From contig NZ_JACJTB010000002.1 of the NCBI RefSeq assembly GCF_014698475.1, positions 62,001 through 126,000 on the forward strand: a DNA stretch of 64,000 bases, in the 5' to 3' direction. Of this stretch, positions 35,484 through 44,636 are shown piece by piece (position 1 is the first letter of the stretch; the number at the start of each line of letters is the position of its first letter). The notes under the pieces were generated by a model that saw nothing but the letters and a program-made list of their open reading frames with translations, had not been told where the DNA came from and made no database searches. The DNA is from Nostoc spongiaeforme FACHB-130 (GTDB lineage: Bacteria; Cyanobacteriota; Cyanobacteriia; Cyanobacteriales; Nostocaceae). Made by a program: the position numbers and the translations under genes.

Positions 35484-36071
35484 TTATTCATTTTCGGTTG
35501 CTTCGGCTTCAAATTGAACTTGTCGGTACAAATCAGCGATCGCTATTTCTACATTCACCGATTCCAGTAACATTGTGTCGCCCAAATTATAATCTGATAA
35601 TACCCATTTTCCCTGTTCGTTGCGGTGAAATACTTCCACACCCGGTTGTGCTACTTGTACTAAGACATATTCTCGCAAAGTCGGAGATTGACGATATGCA
35701 GCAAACTTCTTTCCGCGATCGGCTGCTTCCGTTGAAGGCGATAGAACTTCGATAATTAAGCAAGGAAATTGTATCAATTGTGGATCATCATCCCGCTTGT
35801 CGCAAGTCACCACCACATCAGGATAAAAATACTTCTGTCCCGGTTCTACCTGCACCTTCACATCTACAATGTATACTTCACAGGTGCGATCGGCTAAAGC
35901 ATCATCTAAAAGTTTGAAGAAATTTCCCGAAACCCGATTATGGTTGCGCGTCCCACCACTCATGGCGACAACTTCACCATCCCAATATTCGTAGCGTTGT
36001 TCTTGGGTGGGTTCCCAAATTAGATATTCGTCTGCGCTGATGAAAATGCGATCGGGTAAAGCAACCATCAT
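35484..36071 (-). CDS. Uma2 family protein (PD-(D/E)XK nuclease fold), copy 1
   Basis: A 195-residue protein of the DUF820/Uma2 family, much expanded in cyanobacteria. The nuclease-like core is visible: EYWDGEVVAMSGGTRNH, then YFYPDVVVTCD (Asp), CLIIEVLSPST (Glu) and GKKFAAYRQ (Lys). The family fold is that of restriction-type endonucleases; a role linked to mobile DNA is proposed but unproven. It lies nine bases after copy 2. Confidence 0.9.
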   Translation of the reverse strand: MMVALPDRIFISADEYLIWEPTQEQRYEYWDGEVVAMSGGTRNHNRVSGNFFKLLDDALADRTCEVYIVDVKVQVEPGQKYFYPDVVVTCDKRDDDPQLIQFPCLIIEVLSPSTEAADRGKKFAAYRQSPTLREYVLVQVAQPGVEVFHRNEQGKWVLSDYNLGDTMLLESVNVEIAIADLYRQVQFEAEATENE

Positions 36072-36080
36072 TTATACCTT

Positions 36081-36662
36081 TCACAAAGCATCAATTTCAA
36101 TATTTTCATAAATATCGATGATTGGAAGATGCGCTGCAAAAGTATTCAAGGACAAAATAACTTGAGAATCATCATATTCTGAGAGTAGCCATTGATTAGC
36201 GGCAGTTTTCACATAATGTTCTACATGAATACTGTATTGATCAACAAGTAAATATTCACAGAAGCTTTCAATACTACGGTAAGCAGAAAACTTTTCGCCA
36301 TGATCATAATCTTGTGTAGATTTAGAAAGAACTTCAGCAATAAAGCAAGGATTTATCACTGTGTCGTTGCGGCCTGTTTGCAGTTGTAGAGGTTTTTCTA
36401 CAACCATAACATCAGGATAAGTATATATATTACGATTGGGAATCCAAAGCCGTTGATCAGTAGCAAAAATACGGTAAGGTTTTCCGCGCAAAGCAGATTT
36501 CAGCAAGGCTGCAAGATTAATTGCTAATTCATTATGATTGGGTGTACCTCCAGTCATAGGAATAATTGCTCCATTACGGTACTCACTCCGCGTTTGGGAT
36601 GCAATCTCCAGTTCAAGATACTCATCTGAAGTGTAAATTTTTGGTTCAAGTGCCTGTGTCAT
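36081..36662 (-). CDS. Uma2 family protein, copy 2
   Basis: A 193-residue Uma2 protein with the same core as its neighbour (EYRNGAIIPMTGGTPNHNE, YTYPDVMVVEKP, CFIAEVLSKST, GEKFSAYRS). It is transcribed first and the other copy follows after nine bases, so they form an operon. The sequences are clearly divergent, which points to an old duplication or separate acquisition rather than a recent one. Confidence 0.9.
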   Translation of the reverse strand: MTQALEPKIYTSDEYLELEIASQTRSEYRNGAIIPMTGGTPNHNELAINLAALLKSALRGKPYRIFATDQRLWIPNRNIYTYPDVMVVEKPLQLQTGRNDTVINPCFIAEVLSKSTQDYDHGEKFSAYRSIESFCEYLLVDQYSIHVEHYVKTAANQWLLSEYDDSQVILSLNTFAAHLPIIDIYENIEIDAL

Positions 36663-36958
36663 AGTTTAATTCTAGACTTTTCGCAGCGATCGCCCTTAAT
36701 TAGATTTCAGATTTAGGTCACGACTAGCCAGAATATTGATAAAGTAGCGATTCATTTGCCTGCCTGACGCTGTTGCTGAAATGCGTGAAAATTTGCTCAA
36801 GCCTAAATTACCAAGCAATAATTTCTGGTAAAAAAACTGATCTGGTTGGAGAAGAAACCAGGATAATAAAGCATAATTAACCTTTATAGCTTAGAGCAAC
36901 TACCATCAGCCAAGATGGTTCAGACTCCAAGCTTTTGATTCAACTTCAGAAATTCACT

Positions 36959-37969
36959 ATGAGTATAGAAAATCTCAATATTGCGCCAGCGTTACGTGTG
37001 GGAGTACTGGGTTTTGGTGGACTCGGACAAGCAGCCGCCAAAGTACTTGCTGGTAAACGAGAAATGACTTTAGTAGCAGTGGCAGATCAAAAAGGCTATG
37101 CTTACGCTGCGGAAGGGTTAAATTTTAAAGATTGCATTGCCATTTATCAGTCGCAAGGTTCTGTAGGTTATTTAGAATCAGTCGGGACATTAACAAACAA
37201 CAGTATTCAAGATTTAATTGATACCGCTCAACCTGTAGATGGGTACTTTTTGGCATTGCCTAACTTACCCAATGATTTTATCCCTTCCGTAGCGCGGCAG
37301 TTTATTCAGTCTGGTTGGCGTGGTGTATTAGTAGATGCAATTAAGCGCACCAGTGCGGTAGAACAGCTAATTGCAATGAAAGACGAATTACAAGCCGCAG
37401 GTATTACCTACATGACAGGATGTGGTGCAACACCAGGACTGTTAACCGCCGCCGCCGCCTTAGCCGCCCAAAGCTACGCCGAAATTCACAAAGTTGAGAT
37501 TACCTTTGGTGTCGGTATTGCCAACTGGGAAGCTTACCGCGCCACCGTTCGGGAAGATATTGGTCATATACCCGGTTATACTGTAGAAACGGCACGGGCA
37601 ATGACTGATGCAGAGGTAGAAGCATTATTAGATAAAACCAATGGCGTGTTGACCTTAGAAAACATGGAACACGCCGATGATGTGATGTTAGAGTTAGCTG
37701 GAATAGTAGAGCGCGATCGCGTTACTGTTGGCGGTGTAGTTGATACTCGCAATCCCAAAAAGCCCCTCAGCACCAATGTTAAAGTTACAGGGCGCACCTT
37801 TGAAGGTAAAATTTCCACCCATACCTTTACATTAGGCGATGAAACCAGTATGGCAGCAAACGTCTGTGGCCCTGCATTTGGTTATCTCAAAGCAGGAATG
37901 CAACTACATAAACGCGGCATTTACGGCATATTCACCGCAGCTGAAATCATGCCTCAGTTTGTGAAATAA
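36959..37969 (+). CDS. Saccharopine dehydrogenase-like oxidoreductase
   Basis: The ATG at 36959 gives 336 residues; an upstream TTG at 36935 is not needed. The N-terminal Rossmann motif is [19 protein letters not shown]. The rest resembles the cyanobacterial family annotated as saccharopine dehydrogenase-like, with [21 protein letters not shown] and a C-terminal domain like that of homospermidine and saccharopine reductases ([21 protein letters not shown]). Its substrate is not established. It is monocistronic, and its 3' spacer is filled with repeats. Confidence 0.85.
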   Translation: MSIENLNIAPALRVGVLGFGGLGQAAAKVLAGKREMTLVAVADQKGYAYAAEGLNFKDCIAIYQSQGSVGYLESVGTLTNNSIQDLIDTAQPVDGYFLALPNLPNDFIPSVARQFIQSGWRGVLVDAIKRTSAVEQLIAMKDELQAAGITYMTGCGATPGLLTAAAALAAQSYAEIHKVEITFGVGIANWEAYRATVREDIGHIPGYTVETARAMTDAEVEALLDKTNGVLTLENMEHADDVMLELAGIVERDRVTVGGVVDTRNPKKPLSTNVKVTGRTFEGKISTHTFTLGDETSMAANVCGPAFGYLKAGMQLHKRGIYGIFTAAEIMPQFVK

Positions 37970-37970
37970 G

Positions 37971-38090
37971 CTGCTGGAGGCCAGAGGCTGGAGGCTGGAG
38001 GCTAGAAGTAGAGAAGAGATTAAGGGGCTGTTTCTTCTCCTCTTAACCCTAGCGCCTATCCCTAGTCCCTAGCCTCTAGCCCCTCTTCCT
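37971..38090. repeat. STRR cluster: GAGGCTG units facing CTAGCCC units
   Basis: GGCTGGAG-type units (about 37971-38014) face CTAGTCCCTAGCCTCTAGCC-type units (about 38048-38088), forming an inverted arrangement between two converging genes. The second array runs into the 3' end of the next gene. Confidence 0.75.
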
Positions 38091-38619
38091 CTCTTCGTTC
38101 CTCTTCTAATAGCAAATATGATGTTTGCATCACAAATGGCAACTCTGCACCGATCAGACCTCGTTGAATGCGTTCTGATGTTTCACTAAACACTACAAAC
38201 AACGGATATATAGTATTTGCACCTTCACTTAATATATGACTATGGCGAGGTGGCATTAACCATTCATAGTCTTGATCTAAGAAAATTTGTGTTTGTCGCC
38301 AACGTCCCAACAAATCAGAAAAATCTTCATGGGGACGGTGAATAAAGATTAAGATTTCGGCTCCAGTTTTAATTTTCCATTCTGGATCGCACATTAAAAT
38401 TGCCACATCACATGGTAGACAAATGGCCTGGGGAACCTCGGAAACAGTTTTACGCAGACGAACAATAGGTAAAGGAATAGTAATTACGCTTTCATCTGGG
38501 CGACGCAAACTAGGAATCATTTCTAGGTATGGTCGGTATTGTTTGAGGAGAGCGATCGCTGCTTGATGATTACTATACTCTGCCAAGCTGGCTTCATAGT
38601 GAGATTTCTGCACAGGCAT
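38062..38619 (-). CDS. Conserved hypothetical protein
   Basis: A 185-residue soluble protein with no family I recognise. It has mixed alpha/beta character (VAILMCDPEWKIKTGAEILIFIHRPHEDFSDLLGRW is typical, read in parts) and no signal peptide. The last ~12 residues (EERREEEGLEARD) are encoded by CTAGCCTC/CCTCTTC repeat DNA, so the natural C-terminus has probably been extended by the repeat. It lies upstream of the pil operon end and on the same strand, but 64 bases after pilC it is downstream of that operon and could be read through from it. Confidence 0.65.
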   Translation of the reverse strand: MPVQKSHYEASLAEYSNHQAAIALLKQYRPYLEMIPSLRRPDESVITIPLPIVRLRKTVSEVPQAICLPCDVAILMCDPEWKIKTGAEILIFIHRPHEDFSDLLGRWRQTQIFLDQDYEWLMPPRHSHILSEGANTIYPLFVVFSETSERIQRGLIGAELPFVMQTSYLLLEEERREEEGLEARD

Positions 38620-38683
38620 AATTTTATAAAGTATGAATTATAAAGTGTGAAGGATGAAGTTTCATACTTCATCCTTTTGCTTT

Positions 38684-39907
38684 TTATCCCAGCTTTTCAA
38701 ACACCTTGAATAGTGGCAAATACATCGACATCAAAATAGTACCAACCATACTTCCTAAAACCAAAATCATGATTGGTTCAAGAACACTAGTGAGAGCTTT
38801 TACTGCTTGCTCAACTTCATCTTCATAGAAATCAGCAACTTTCATTAACATCCCATCTAATTCTCCCGTTTCTTCACCAATACTAATCATTTGGATTGCC
38901 ATTGCTGGAAAGACATTCGCTTTTTGGAGAGCAAGACTGATCATTCCGCCTTGTTGAACTTCTGCACGAGCGCCATCTATAGCATTCGCAATAACTTGAT
39001 TTCCTGATGTATCTCGGACAATTTCTAAGGAAGTCAAAATCGGTACGCCTGAACGAGTCAGAGAACCAAAAGTCCGGCTAAATCTAGCTACGGAAGATTT
39101 TTGAATCAAATCACCAAATAAAGGCATTTTGAGAGATAAACGGTCAATAGTTTCTCTACCAACACGAGTTTTATAGTACTGACCATAAGCAAATTTTGCA
39201 GCAGAAACAGCACCAATAATAATGAAAACTTTCCAACTTCTTAAAATTTCACTACAGGTCATCAAAAATTGAGTTAAAGCAGGCAATTCTGTACCTAATT
39301 CGATAAATATTTTCGCAAAAATAGGTAACAGAAACACTGTCATTCCCACAAAGATGACGATAGCAATACAACCCACAACCACAGGATAAGCTAATGCGGA
39401 TTTAATCTGGTTTTGTAATCTCGCTACATCTTCTAGTAGTTTAGCTAAACGATTGAGTACTTCATCTAAAACACCCCCAACTTCCCCAGCTTGAATCATA
39501 CTGACATATAAACCATCAAAACAGTCAGGATGCTTCCGCATAGAATCGGAAAGATTGACACCACTCTGCACATCATTACTAATATCAATGAGTGCTTGTT
39601 TCATCTTTGGATTGGTACACTGCTCTGCCAGTACCCCCAAACCTCTAACAATTGCAACGCCCGCATTGACTAAGGTCGCAAGTTGTCGAGAAAAAACTGC
39701 TTTTTCTTTAACTTGAACCTTAACAAATGAATTCTTAATTTTTTGGATATCAAAACTGAATGCCAAGCCTTGAGATTGTTTGAGTTCTTGAACGACAAAA
39801 CCTTTATCTCTAAGATTAGTACGGGCTTCGGCTAGAGATTCAGCAACGATTTTTTCAGTTCGAGATTTTCCTTGAGGATCTCGAATTTTGGCAATGAAGG
39901 TTGGCAT
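38684..39907 (-). CDS. pilC: Type IV pilus inner-membrane platform protein PilC
   Basis: A 407-residue T2SS-F family protein. It has an N-terminal soluble part (~1-65) and two tandem T2SSF domains, each ending in hydrophobic helices (~170-195, ~220-240, ~375-398). Motifs such as FSRQLATLVNAGVAIVRGL and SIGEETGELDGMLMKVADFYE are diagnostic. It anchors the PilB and PilT motors in the inner membrane. It is the third gene of the pilB-pilT-pilC operon, separated from pilT by 109 bases containing a hairpin. Confidence 0.95.
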   Translation of the reverse strand: MPTFIAKIRDPQGKSRTEKIVAESLAEARTNLRDKGFVVQELKQSQGLAFSFDIQKIKNSFVKVQVKEKAVFSRQLATLVNAGVAIVRGLGVLAEQCTNPKMKQALIDISNDVQSGVNLSDSMRKHPDCFDGLYVSMIQAGEVGGVLDEVLNRLAKLLEDVARLQNQIKSALAYPVVVGCIAIVIFVGMTVFLLPIFAKIFIELGTELPALTQFLMTCSEILRSWKVFIIIGAVSAAKFAYGQYYKTRVGRETIDRLSLKMPLFGDLIQKSSVARFSRTFGSLTRSGVPILTSLEIVRDTSGNQVIANAIDGARAEVQQGGMISLALQKANVFPAMAIQMISIGEETGELDGMLMKVADFYEDEVEQAVKALTSVLEPIMILVLGSMVGTILMSMYLPLFKVFEKLG

Positions 39908-39953
39908 AGATAGATGAATTCAAAATTCAAAATTTTAAATTTGGTCAATCAGC

Positions 39954-39992
39954 AATAATTAATAGTCAATTATTCGTTGGCTATTAATTATT
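39954..39992 (-). other. Intercistronic hairpin between pilT and pilC
   Basis: AATAATTAATAGTCAA (39954-39969) pairs with TTGGCTATTAATTATT (39977-39992), 16 positions with one wobble and a seven-base loop. It could tune the relative level of pilC message or stabilise the pilBT part. Confidence 0.6.
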
Positions 39993-40016
39993 ACTTGTCT
40001 GATTCCGCATGAAATT

Positions 40017-41135
40017 TTAGTGAGCTTTAGCAGCACCAGGTTTTGCTCCGGCTGGGGGTGTTGATGCACCAATCAAACGTTGAATTTCATCTGGCTTGGA
40101 AGTCTTAGACATTGCAGCTTCAAAAGAAATAGTTCCAGCTTTGTAGTAATCAGCTAAAACTTTCTCTAGAGTTTGCATTCCTAATTTACCCCCAGTCTGA
40201 ATTGCTGAGTAAATCTGTGAAGTTTTACCTTCTCGAATCAAGTTAGAAATAGCCGGAGTCACAATTAGAATTTCTTGGGCCATGACTCGACCATACTCCC
40301 CTGGTTTGGGGTTTTTCTTCGGTACTAAGGTTTGGCTAAATACGGCAACAAGGGAGTTAGATAACTGTACTCGTACTTGAGTTTGTCTTTCATGGGGGAA
40401 AACGTCGATAATCCGGTCAACTGTTTGGGCGGCGGAACTAGTGTGTAGTGTGCCGAATACCAAGTGACCTGTTTCGGCGGCGGAGATTGCCAAAGAAATT
40501 GTTTCTAAATCCCGCATTTCCCCCACCAGCATAATGTCTGGATCTTCACGGAGGGCGGCTTTCAAGGCGTTAGCAAAACTCTTTGTATCTTCGCCCAATT
40601 GTCGTTGGTGAACTAAGCTTTTAATTGGTTCGTAGACAAATTCAATTGGGTCTTCTACCGTCAAAATATGTTCGGCTTTAGTACGGTTAATCAAGTCAAT
40701 GATGGCGGCAAGAGTTGTTGTTTTGCCAGAACCTGTAGGGCCTGTCACCAAAATTAAGCCTCTGGGCTTATCTGCCATTTCCCGGACAACATCTGGTAGA
40801 CCCAATTTTTCAAAGTTAGGAATTTTGGAACTTAACGCCCGTAAACAAGCTGCATAAGAGCCTCGTTCTTTGTAAACATTCACCCGAAAACGTGCCAAAC
40901 CCTTTACGCCATAAGAACAATCTAATTCCCAGGTTTGTTCTAGAGTTTTACGCTGGGTATTGTTGAGCATACTAAAAATTAATCTTTGGCATTGATCATT
41001 AGTCAAGACTTGATCGCCAATGGGTGTGAGTTTACCACTAATGCGGAAGTAGGGAGGCAACCCCGCAGATAAGTGCATATCCGAACCACCCATTTCAATC
41101 ATTTGTTCCATCAAGTCTTCAATCATCATTTCCAT
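40017..41135 (-). CDS. pilT: Type IV pilus retraction ATPase PilT
   Basis: A 372-residue hexameric ATPase that powers pilus retraction. Walker A is GPTGSGKT (132-139); the Asp box reads LREDPDIMLVGEMRD and the His box GTLHTSSAAQTVDRI. The C-terminal tail (TPPAGAKPGAAKAH) is a short Pro/Ala-rich extension. Several ATGs crowd the start (residues 1, 3 and 4), so it is fixed only to within a few codons. It lies between pilB and pilC on the same strand. Confidence 0.96.
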   Translation of the reverse strand: MEMMIEDLMEQMIEMGGSDMHLSAGLPPYFRISGKLTPIGDQVLTNDQCQRLIFSMLNNTQRKTLEQTWELDCSYGVKGLARFRVNVYKERGSYAACLRALSSKIPNFEKLGLPDVVREMADKPRGLILVTGPTGSGKTTTLAAIIDLINRTKAEHILTVEDPIEFVYEPIKSLVHQRQLGEDTKSFANALKAALREDPDIMLVGEMRDLETISLAISAAETGHLVFGTLHTSSAAQTVDRIIDVFPHERQTQVRVQLSNSLVAVFSQTLVPKKNPKPGEYGRVMAQEILIVTPAISNLIREGKTSQIYSAIQTGGKLGMQTLEKVLADYYKAGTISFEAAMSKTSKPDEIQRLIGASTPPAGAKPGAAKAH

Positions 41136-41153
41136 AGTTCTGCTTCCTTTGTG

Positions 41154-41188
41154 TCATTTGTCATTTGTCATTTGTCATTTGTCATTTG
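41154..41188. repeat. STRR, five exact TCATTTG heptamers between pilB and pilT
   Basis: Five exact tandem copies of TCATTTG lie about 18 bases upstream of the pilT start (minus strand). The same heptamer stands at the start of the ABC-2 permease gene at 50501-50528. Confidence 0.92.
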
Positions 41189-41222
41189 TGTTTACTAATG
41201 ACTATTGGCAATTGACCAATCA

Positions 41223-43235
41223 TTAATCTTGAAATCTGGGTGTCATACAGTAGGGACAATCCAACCATTCGGGTTGTAGTTCAGCACTACAGGTTCGACA
41301 GGTCAGGCCAGTCTTTCGTTTGGCTTTTAATTCTGCTTCTAAGCCTGTATCGGTAAACGTCACCCGATCAACTTCTTCTAAGGTGGTGGCTCCTTGACGT
41401 ACTAAATCTAAGCTGTAGGCCAATAGGGTTTTCATCCCTTCCTCTACAGCCACTTCTTTAATGCGTTCTGTGGGTGCTTCTTGGTTAATCAAGGTTTGGA
41501 GGTTTTCCGAGACACGCATCACTTCATACACGCCACAGCGTCCTTTGTAACCAACACCATTACAGGTTGGGCAAAGATGATTTGTGGCTTTGGCATTGGT
41601 TAAGGCTTCGGCTGTCAAAGTATTCGCTTTATAGAAGGTGAGTTCTACCTCTTGGGAAGTCGATAGACCATAGCGAGCCAGTTCTTCTGGTGTGGGAGTG
41701 TAGGGAATGCGACAGTCTGAACAGACTCGCCGCACCAAACGTTGTGCTAACACACCAATTAAAGAACTAGAAACCATAAATGGTTCAATGCCCATTTCAC
41801 CTAAACGAGCGATCGCACCCGGAGCATCGTTAGTGTGTAAGGTAGTTAATACTAAGTGACCTGTTAACGCCGCTTCAATCGCTGTTTTGGCAGTTTCTTT
41901 ATCCCGCGTTTCCCCCACCAGCAACACATCCGGGTCTTGTCGCAAGAAAGCTCGCAGTGCTGTGGCAAAATCCAATCCTTTTTCTCGAATTACCTGTACT
42001 TGGGTAATCCCTGGCAAACTATACTCAATCGGGTCTTCAACTGTACTGATATTAATTCCCGGTGAGTTCTTTTCCGCCAATGCTGAGTACAACGAAGTTG
42101 TTTTACCAGAACCCGTTGGCCCAGTTACCAAAATCAGACCAAAGGGACGACTCACCATTTCCTGAACAATACTCAAGGTTTCAGGATCAGTGATTAACTT
42201 ATTCAATCCCAATTGGGTAGAAGAGTTATCCAAAATCCGCAGTACAACCTTTTCCCCATAACGACTGGGCAAGGTATTCACTCGGAAGTCTACCTTTCTA
42301 CCTTCAAACATCCGGCGAATGCGTCCGTCTTGAGGTACACGCCGTTCAGCAATATCTAAGCTGGCAATAATTTTAAATCTGGCTGTAACTGCTGGAATAA
42401 TTTTTTTCGGCATGGGATCGAAAGCTTCACGCAAGACACCATCCTTGCGAAACCGAACACGAAGGTTTTCTTCTTGCGGCTCGACGTGAATATCCGAAAC
42501 CTTCTCGTGCAATGCCTTAGCCAGAATGCGGTTCACCAAGTTGATGACGGGAGCATCTTCTGCTCCCTTCATTGCTGATCCCAAATCAGCATCCATTTCG
42601 TCGGGAGCGTCATCTAAGCCTAAATTGCCGAGATTTTCTAAATCTTGATTGATATCTGTAAACTTTTCTTGTTCCAGATGTTTTTGCTTCACAGCTAAAT
42701 CATCCAAATATTGGTTGATTAACTGCTGATAATCTTCTTGAGTAATCACCATCCGCTGCAATGCCAAACCTTGGGGGCGCAAGATGCGATTGAGATCATC
42801 CGAAGCTTCTAAGTTATCCGGATCGACCATTGCCACTAAAACGCTTGGAGGGTTTTGGTCTTCGTTTTTAGACAGGGGTACTAAGCGGTGGCGACGGCAA
42901 ATATCAACCGGGATCAGGGTTTCAATCAGGCTGCCGACGTTGGTATTGCCAATAGCATTGATTTCCGGATCAAGAGATTCAACACCGTATAGTATTTTAA
43001 GTTCAAATAGTTGTTGTTTTTTATACTGTCTAAGAAATTCCGGTGATAGTTGTCGCCCAGTGATCGACTCCAGCACTTCCGTCAGGGGTCTGCCAGATTT
43101 GCGACTTTCAATCAGTGCCTGTCTCATCTGTTCGCTATTAACATAGCCAGATTGCACTAGCTTACTGCCGAATGGCGAAAACTCTGTTCGGGTCGTGAGA
43201 GCGGTACTGCGCCGTTGTGGTGACGATTGAGTCAT
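41223..43235 (-). CDS. pilB: Type IV pilus extension ATPase PilB
   Basis: A 670-residue GspE/PilB ATPase that drives pilin polymerisation. It has an N-terminal MshEN-like region (~20-175), a linker, and a RecA-like core with Walker A GPTGSGKT (372-379) and the LRQDPDVLLVGETRD Asp box. The usual zinc site (CSDCR ... CPTCNGVGYKGRCG) is present. An extra C-terminal ribbon follows: Cys646-X2-Cys649 and Cys660-X2-Cys663. It is the first gene of the operon and divergent from grpE. In Nostoc-type organisms these pili drive hormogonium gliding. Confidence 0.96.
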   Translation of the reverse strand: MTQSSPQRRSTALTTRTEFSPFGSKLVQSGYVNSEQMRQALIESRKSGRPLTEVLESITGRQLSPEFLRQYKKQQLFELKILYGVESLDPEINAIGNTNVGSLIETLIPVDICRRHRLVPLSKNEDQNPPSVLVAMVDPDNLEASDDLNRILRPQGLALQRMVITQEDYQQLINQYLDDLAVKQKHLEQEKFTDINQDLENLGNLGLDDAPDEMDADLGSAMKGAEDAPVINLVNRILAKALHEKVSDIHVEPQEENLRVRFRKDGVLREAFDPMPKKIIPAVTARFKIIASLDIAERRVPQDGRIRRMFEGRKVDFRVNTLPSRYGEKVVLRILDNSSTQLGLNKLITDPETLSIVQEMVSRPFGLILVTGPTGSGKTTSLYSALAEKNSPGINISTVEDPIEYSLPGITQVQVIREKGLDFATALRAFLRQDPDVLLVGETRDKETAKTAIEAALTGHLVLTTLHTNDAPGAIARLGEMGIEPFMVSSSLIGVLAQRLVRRVCSDCRIPYTPTPEELARYGLSTSQEVELTFYKANTLTAEALTNAKATNHLCPTCNGVGYKGRCGVYEVMRVSENLQTLINQEAPTERIKEVAVEEGMKTLLAYSLDLVRQGATTLEEVDRVTFTDTGLEAELKAKRKTGLTCRTCSAELQPEWLDCPYCMTPRFQD

Positions 43236-43532
43236 AGGTGAGCAATTAGTAGGGGAAAACCTCTGCTTAGAGTATTCCCAAGCTACGGCTCAGAATTTTC
43301 ATTTAAACTTAATAAAATTTCGATTGAAGTTTGAAGTATGAAGTATAAAGTCTGAAATTTACACTTCATACTTTATCCTTGGTCGTTCGGGTTCCCGTCC
43401 TGAGAGAGTATGCGCTAATATATTCACCATTTGTCACAATAAGATGACGGTGATATCACTTCCAGAACAATTTTGACAATCAAATCTCCTTCCACGGTGA
43501 TTTATTGTCCACAAGAGGATCTGGAATAGACC
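43236..43532. promoter_or_regulatory. Divergent promoter region between pilB and grpE
   Basis: A 297-base spacer that must hold the promoters of the pil operon and of the grpE-dnaK cluster. It contains GAAGTAT/AAAGTCT-type heptamer repeats with an inverted partner (about 43327-43380). No CIRCE element is present. Confidence 0.6.
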
Positions 43533-44282
43533 ATGATGGACGAAAATAAACAGGTAAACAATACAAGCCAGCAATTGGGTGAACCAACAGAGGTAAAGCA
43601 AGACATGATGAGCGACTCCCCAGCCCAAATCAACTCCAACGAATCTGGCAGCGAAGTTACTGAGCAAGTGGCAGCCACAAGCAATGTATCAGGAGATACG
43701 GCTGCGCTCAATCAAGAAGATGGCTTCGCTGCTACCGAGAAAACACCAGCAGACACGGCAGCTTTGACAGAATTGACTCAACAAATAGAGTCTCTCAAGG
43801 CGCAGGTAGAAGAACGTAGTAGTCAGTACATGAGGATTGCGGCAGATTTTGAAAATTACCGCAAACGTACTAGCAAAGAAAAAGAAGAGCTAGACGTACA
43901 AGTGAAGCGGAATACAATTTTAGAACTACTGCCAGTGGTCGATAATTTTGAACGGGCGCGAGCGCACCTCAAGCCACAAACTGACGGTGAGATGACAATT
44001 CACAAAAGTTATCAAGGAGTTTATAAACAATTAGTGGATTGTCTGAAACGCTTGGGAGTATCACCGATGCGGCCGGAAGGTGAACAGTTTGATCCGAACC
44101 TTCATGAAGCAGTAATGCGCGAACCTACGGATGAACATCCAGAAGGAACAGTGTTAGAAGAGTTAGTACGCGGATATTATATAGGCGATCGCGTGCTACG
44201 TCATGCAATGGTCAAGGTGGCTGCTCCGAAGGATGATACACCGTCTGCACCTGAAGATCAGTCGAGTCCAGCTAACAGTTAA
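43533..44282 (+). CDS. grpE: Nucleotide exchange factor GrpE
   Basis: A 249-residue GrpE, the ADP-ATP exchange factor for DnaK. The first ~75 residues are acidic and Gln/Ser/Thr-rich, probably disordered. A coiled coil follows ([32 protein letters not shown]) and the beta-domain contains [17 protein letters not shown] and [16 protein letters not shown]. The long N-terminal tail is usual for cyanobacterial GrpE. dnaK follows after 354 bases. Confidence 0.96.
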   Translation: MMDENKQVNNTSQQLGEPTEVKQDMMSDSPAQINSNESGSEVTEQVAATSNVSGDTAALNQEDGFAATEKTPADTAALTELTQQIESLKAQVEERSSQYMRIAADFENYRKRTSKEKEELDVQVKRNTILELLPVVDNFERARAHLKPQTDGEMTIHKSYQGVYKQLVDCLKRLGVSPMRPEGEQFDPNLHEAVMREPTDEHPEGTVLEELVRGYYIGDRVLRHAMVKVAAPKDDTPSAPEDQSSPANS

Positions 44283-44636
44283 ACTGCATTTGTCTGCCTC
44301 GCTGACTGTCCCTTCGTACAAAGTAAAAAAGCCAAAGTAAAAACAATTATGAATAAAGTTCTTGTTTTTACCTTTTCACTTTTTACTTTTATGAAGTGCG
44401 TACTTAGGTCATACACGGGCGAGCAGTGTATATTTCAAAAAGGAAAGGGCTGTTGACGGTTTGCCGCAGTTTAGCAGCCCGCCCTCTAGTCGTATTTACT
44501 TAGAGGAACTGGTTTTGTGGCAAACAGCCGATACTTAGTTAGTGCGTTTGACAGACTTAGCCTTTAGCTTTAGCCCGTACAAAAATATCCCGCGCAACAA
44601 CACACGGTAAAAGCATTCAGTACAAATACTGTAAGT
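44283..44636. other. grpE-dnaK spacer
   Basis: A 354-base spacer with an imperfect inverted AT-rich segment (about 44330-44392, AAAGTAAAAAC facing TTTTTACTTTT). It probably carries a separate dnaK promoter. No CIRCE or other recognisable operator was seen. Confidence 0.5.

Noticed and set aside
41154-41188. Short tandem repeats as a possible CRISPR array
   Set aside because: The units are contiguous 7-mers without spacers and no cas genes are nearby; they are STRR repeats.
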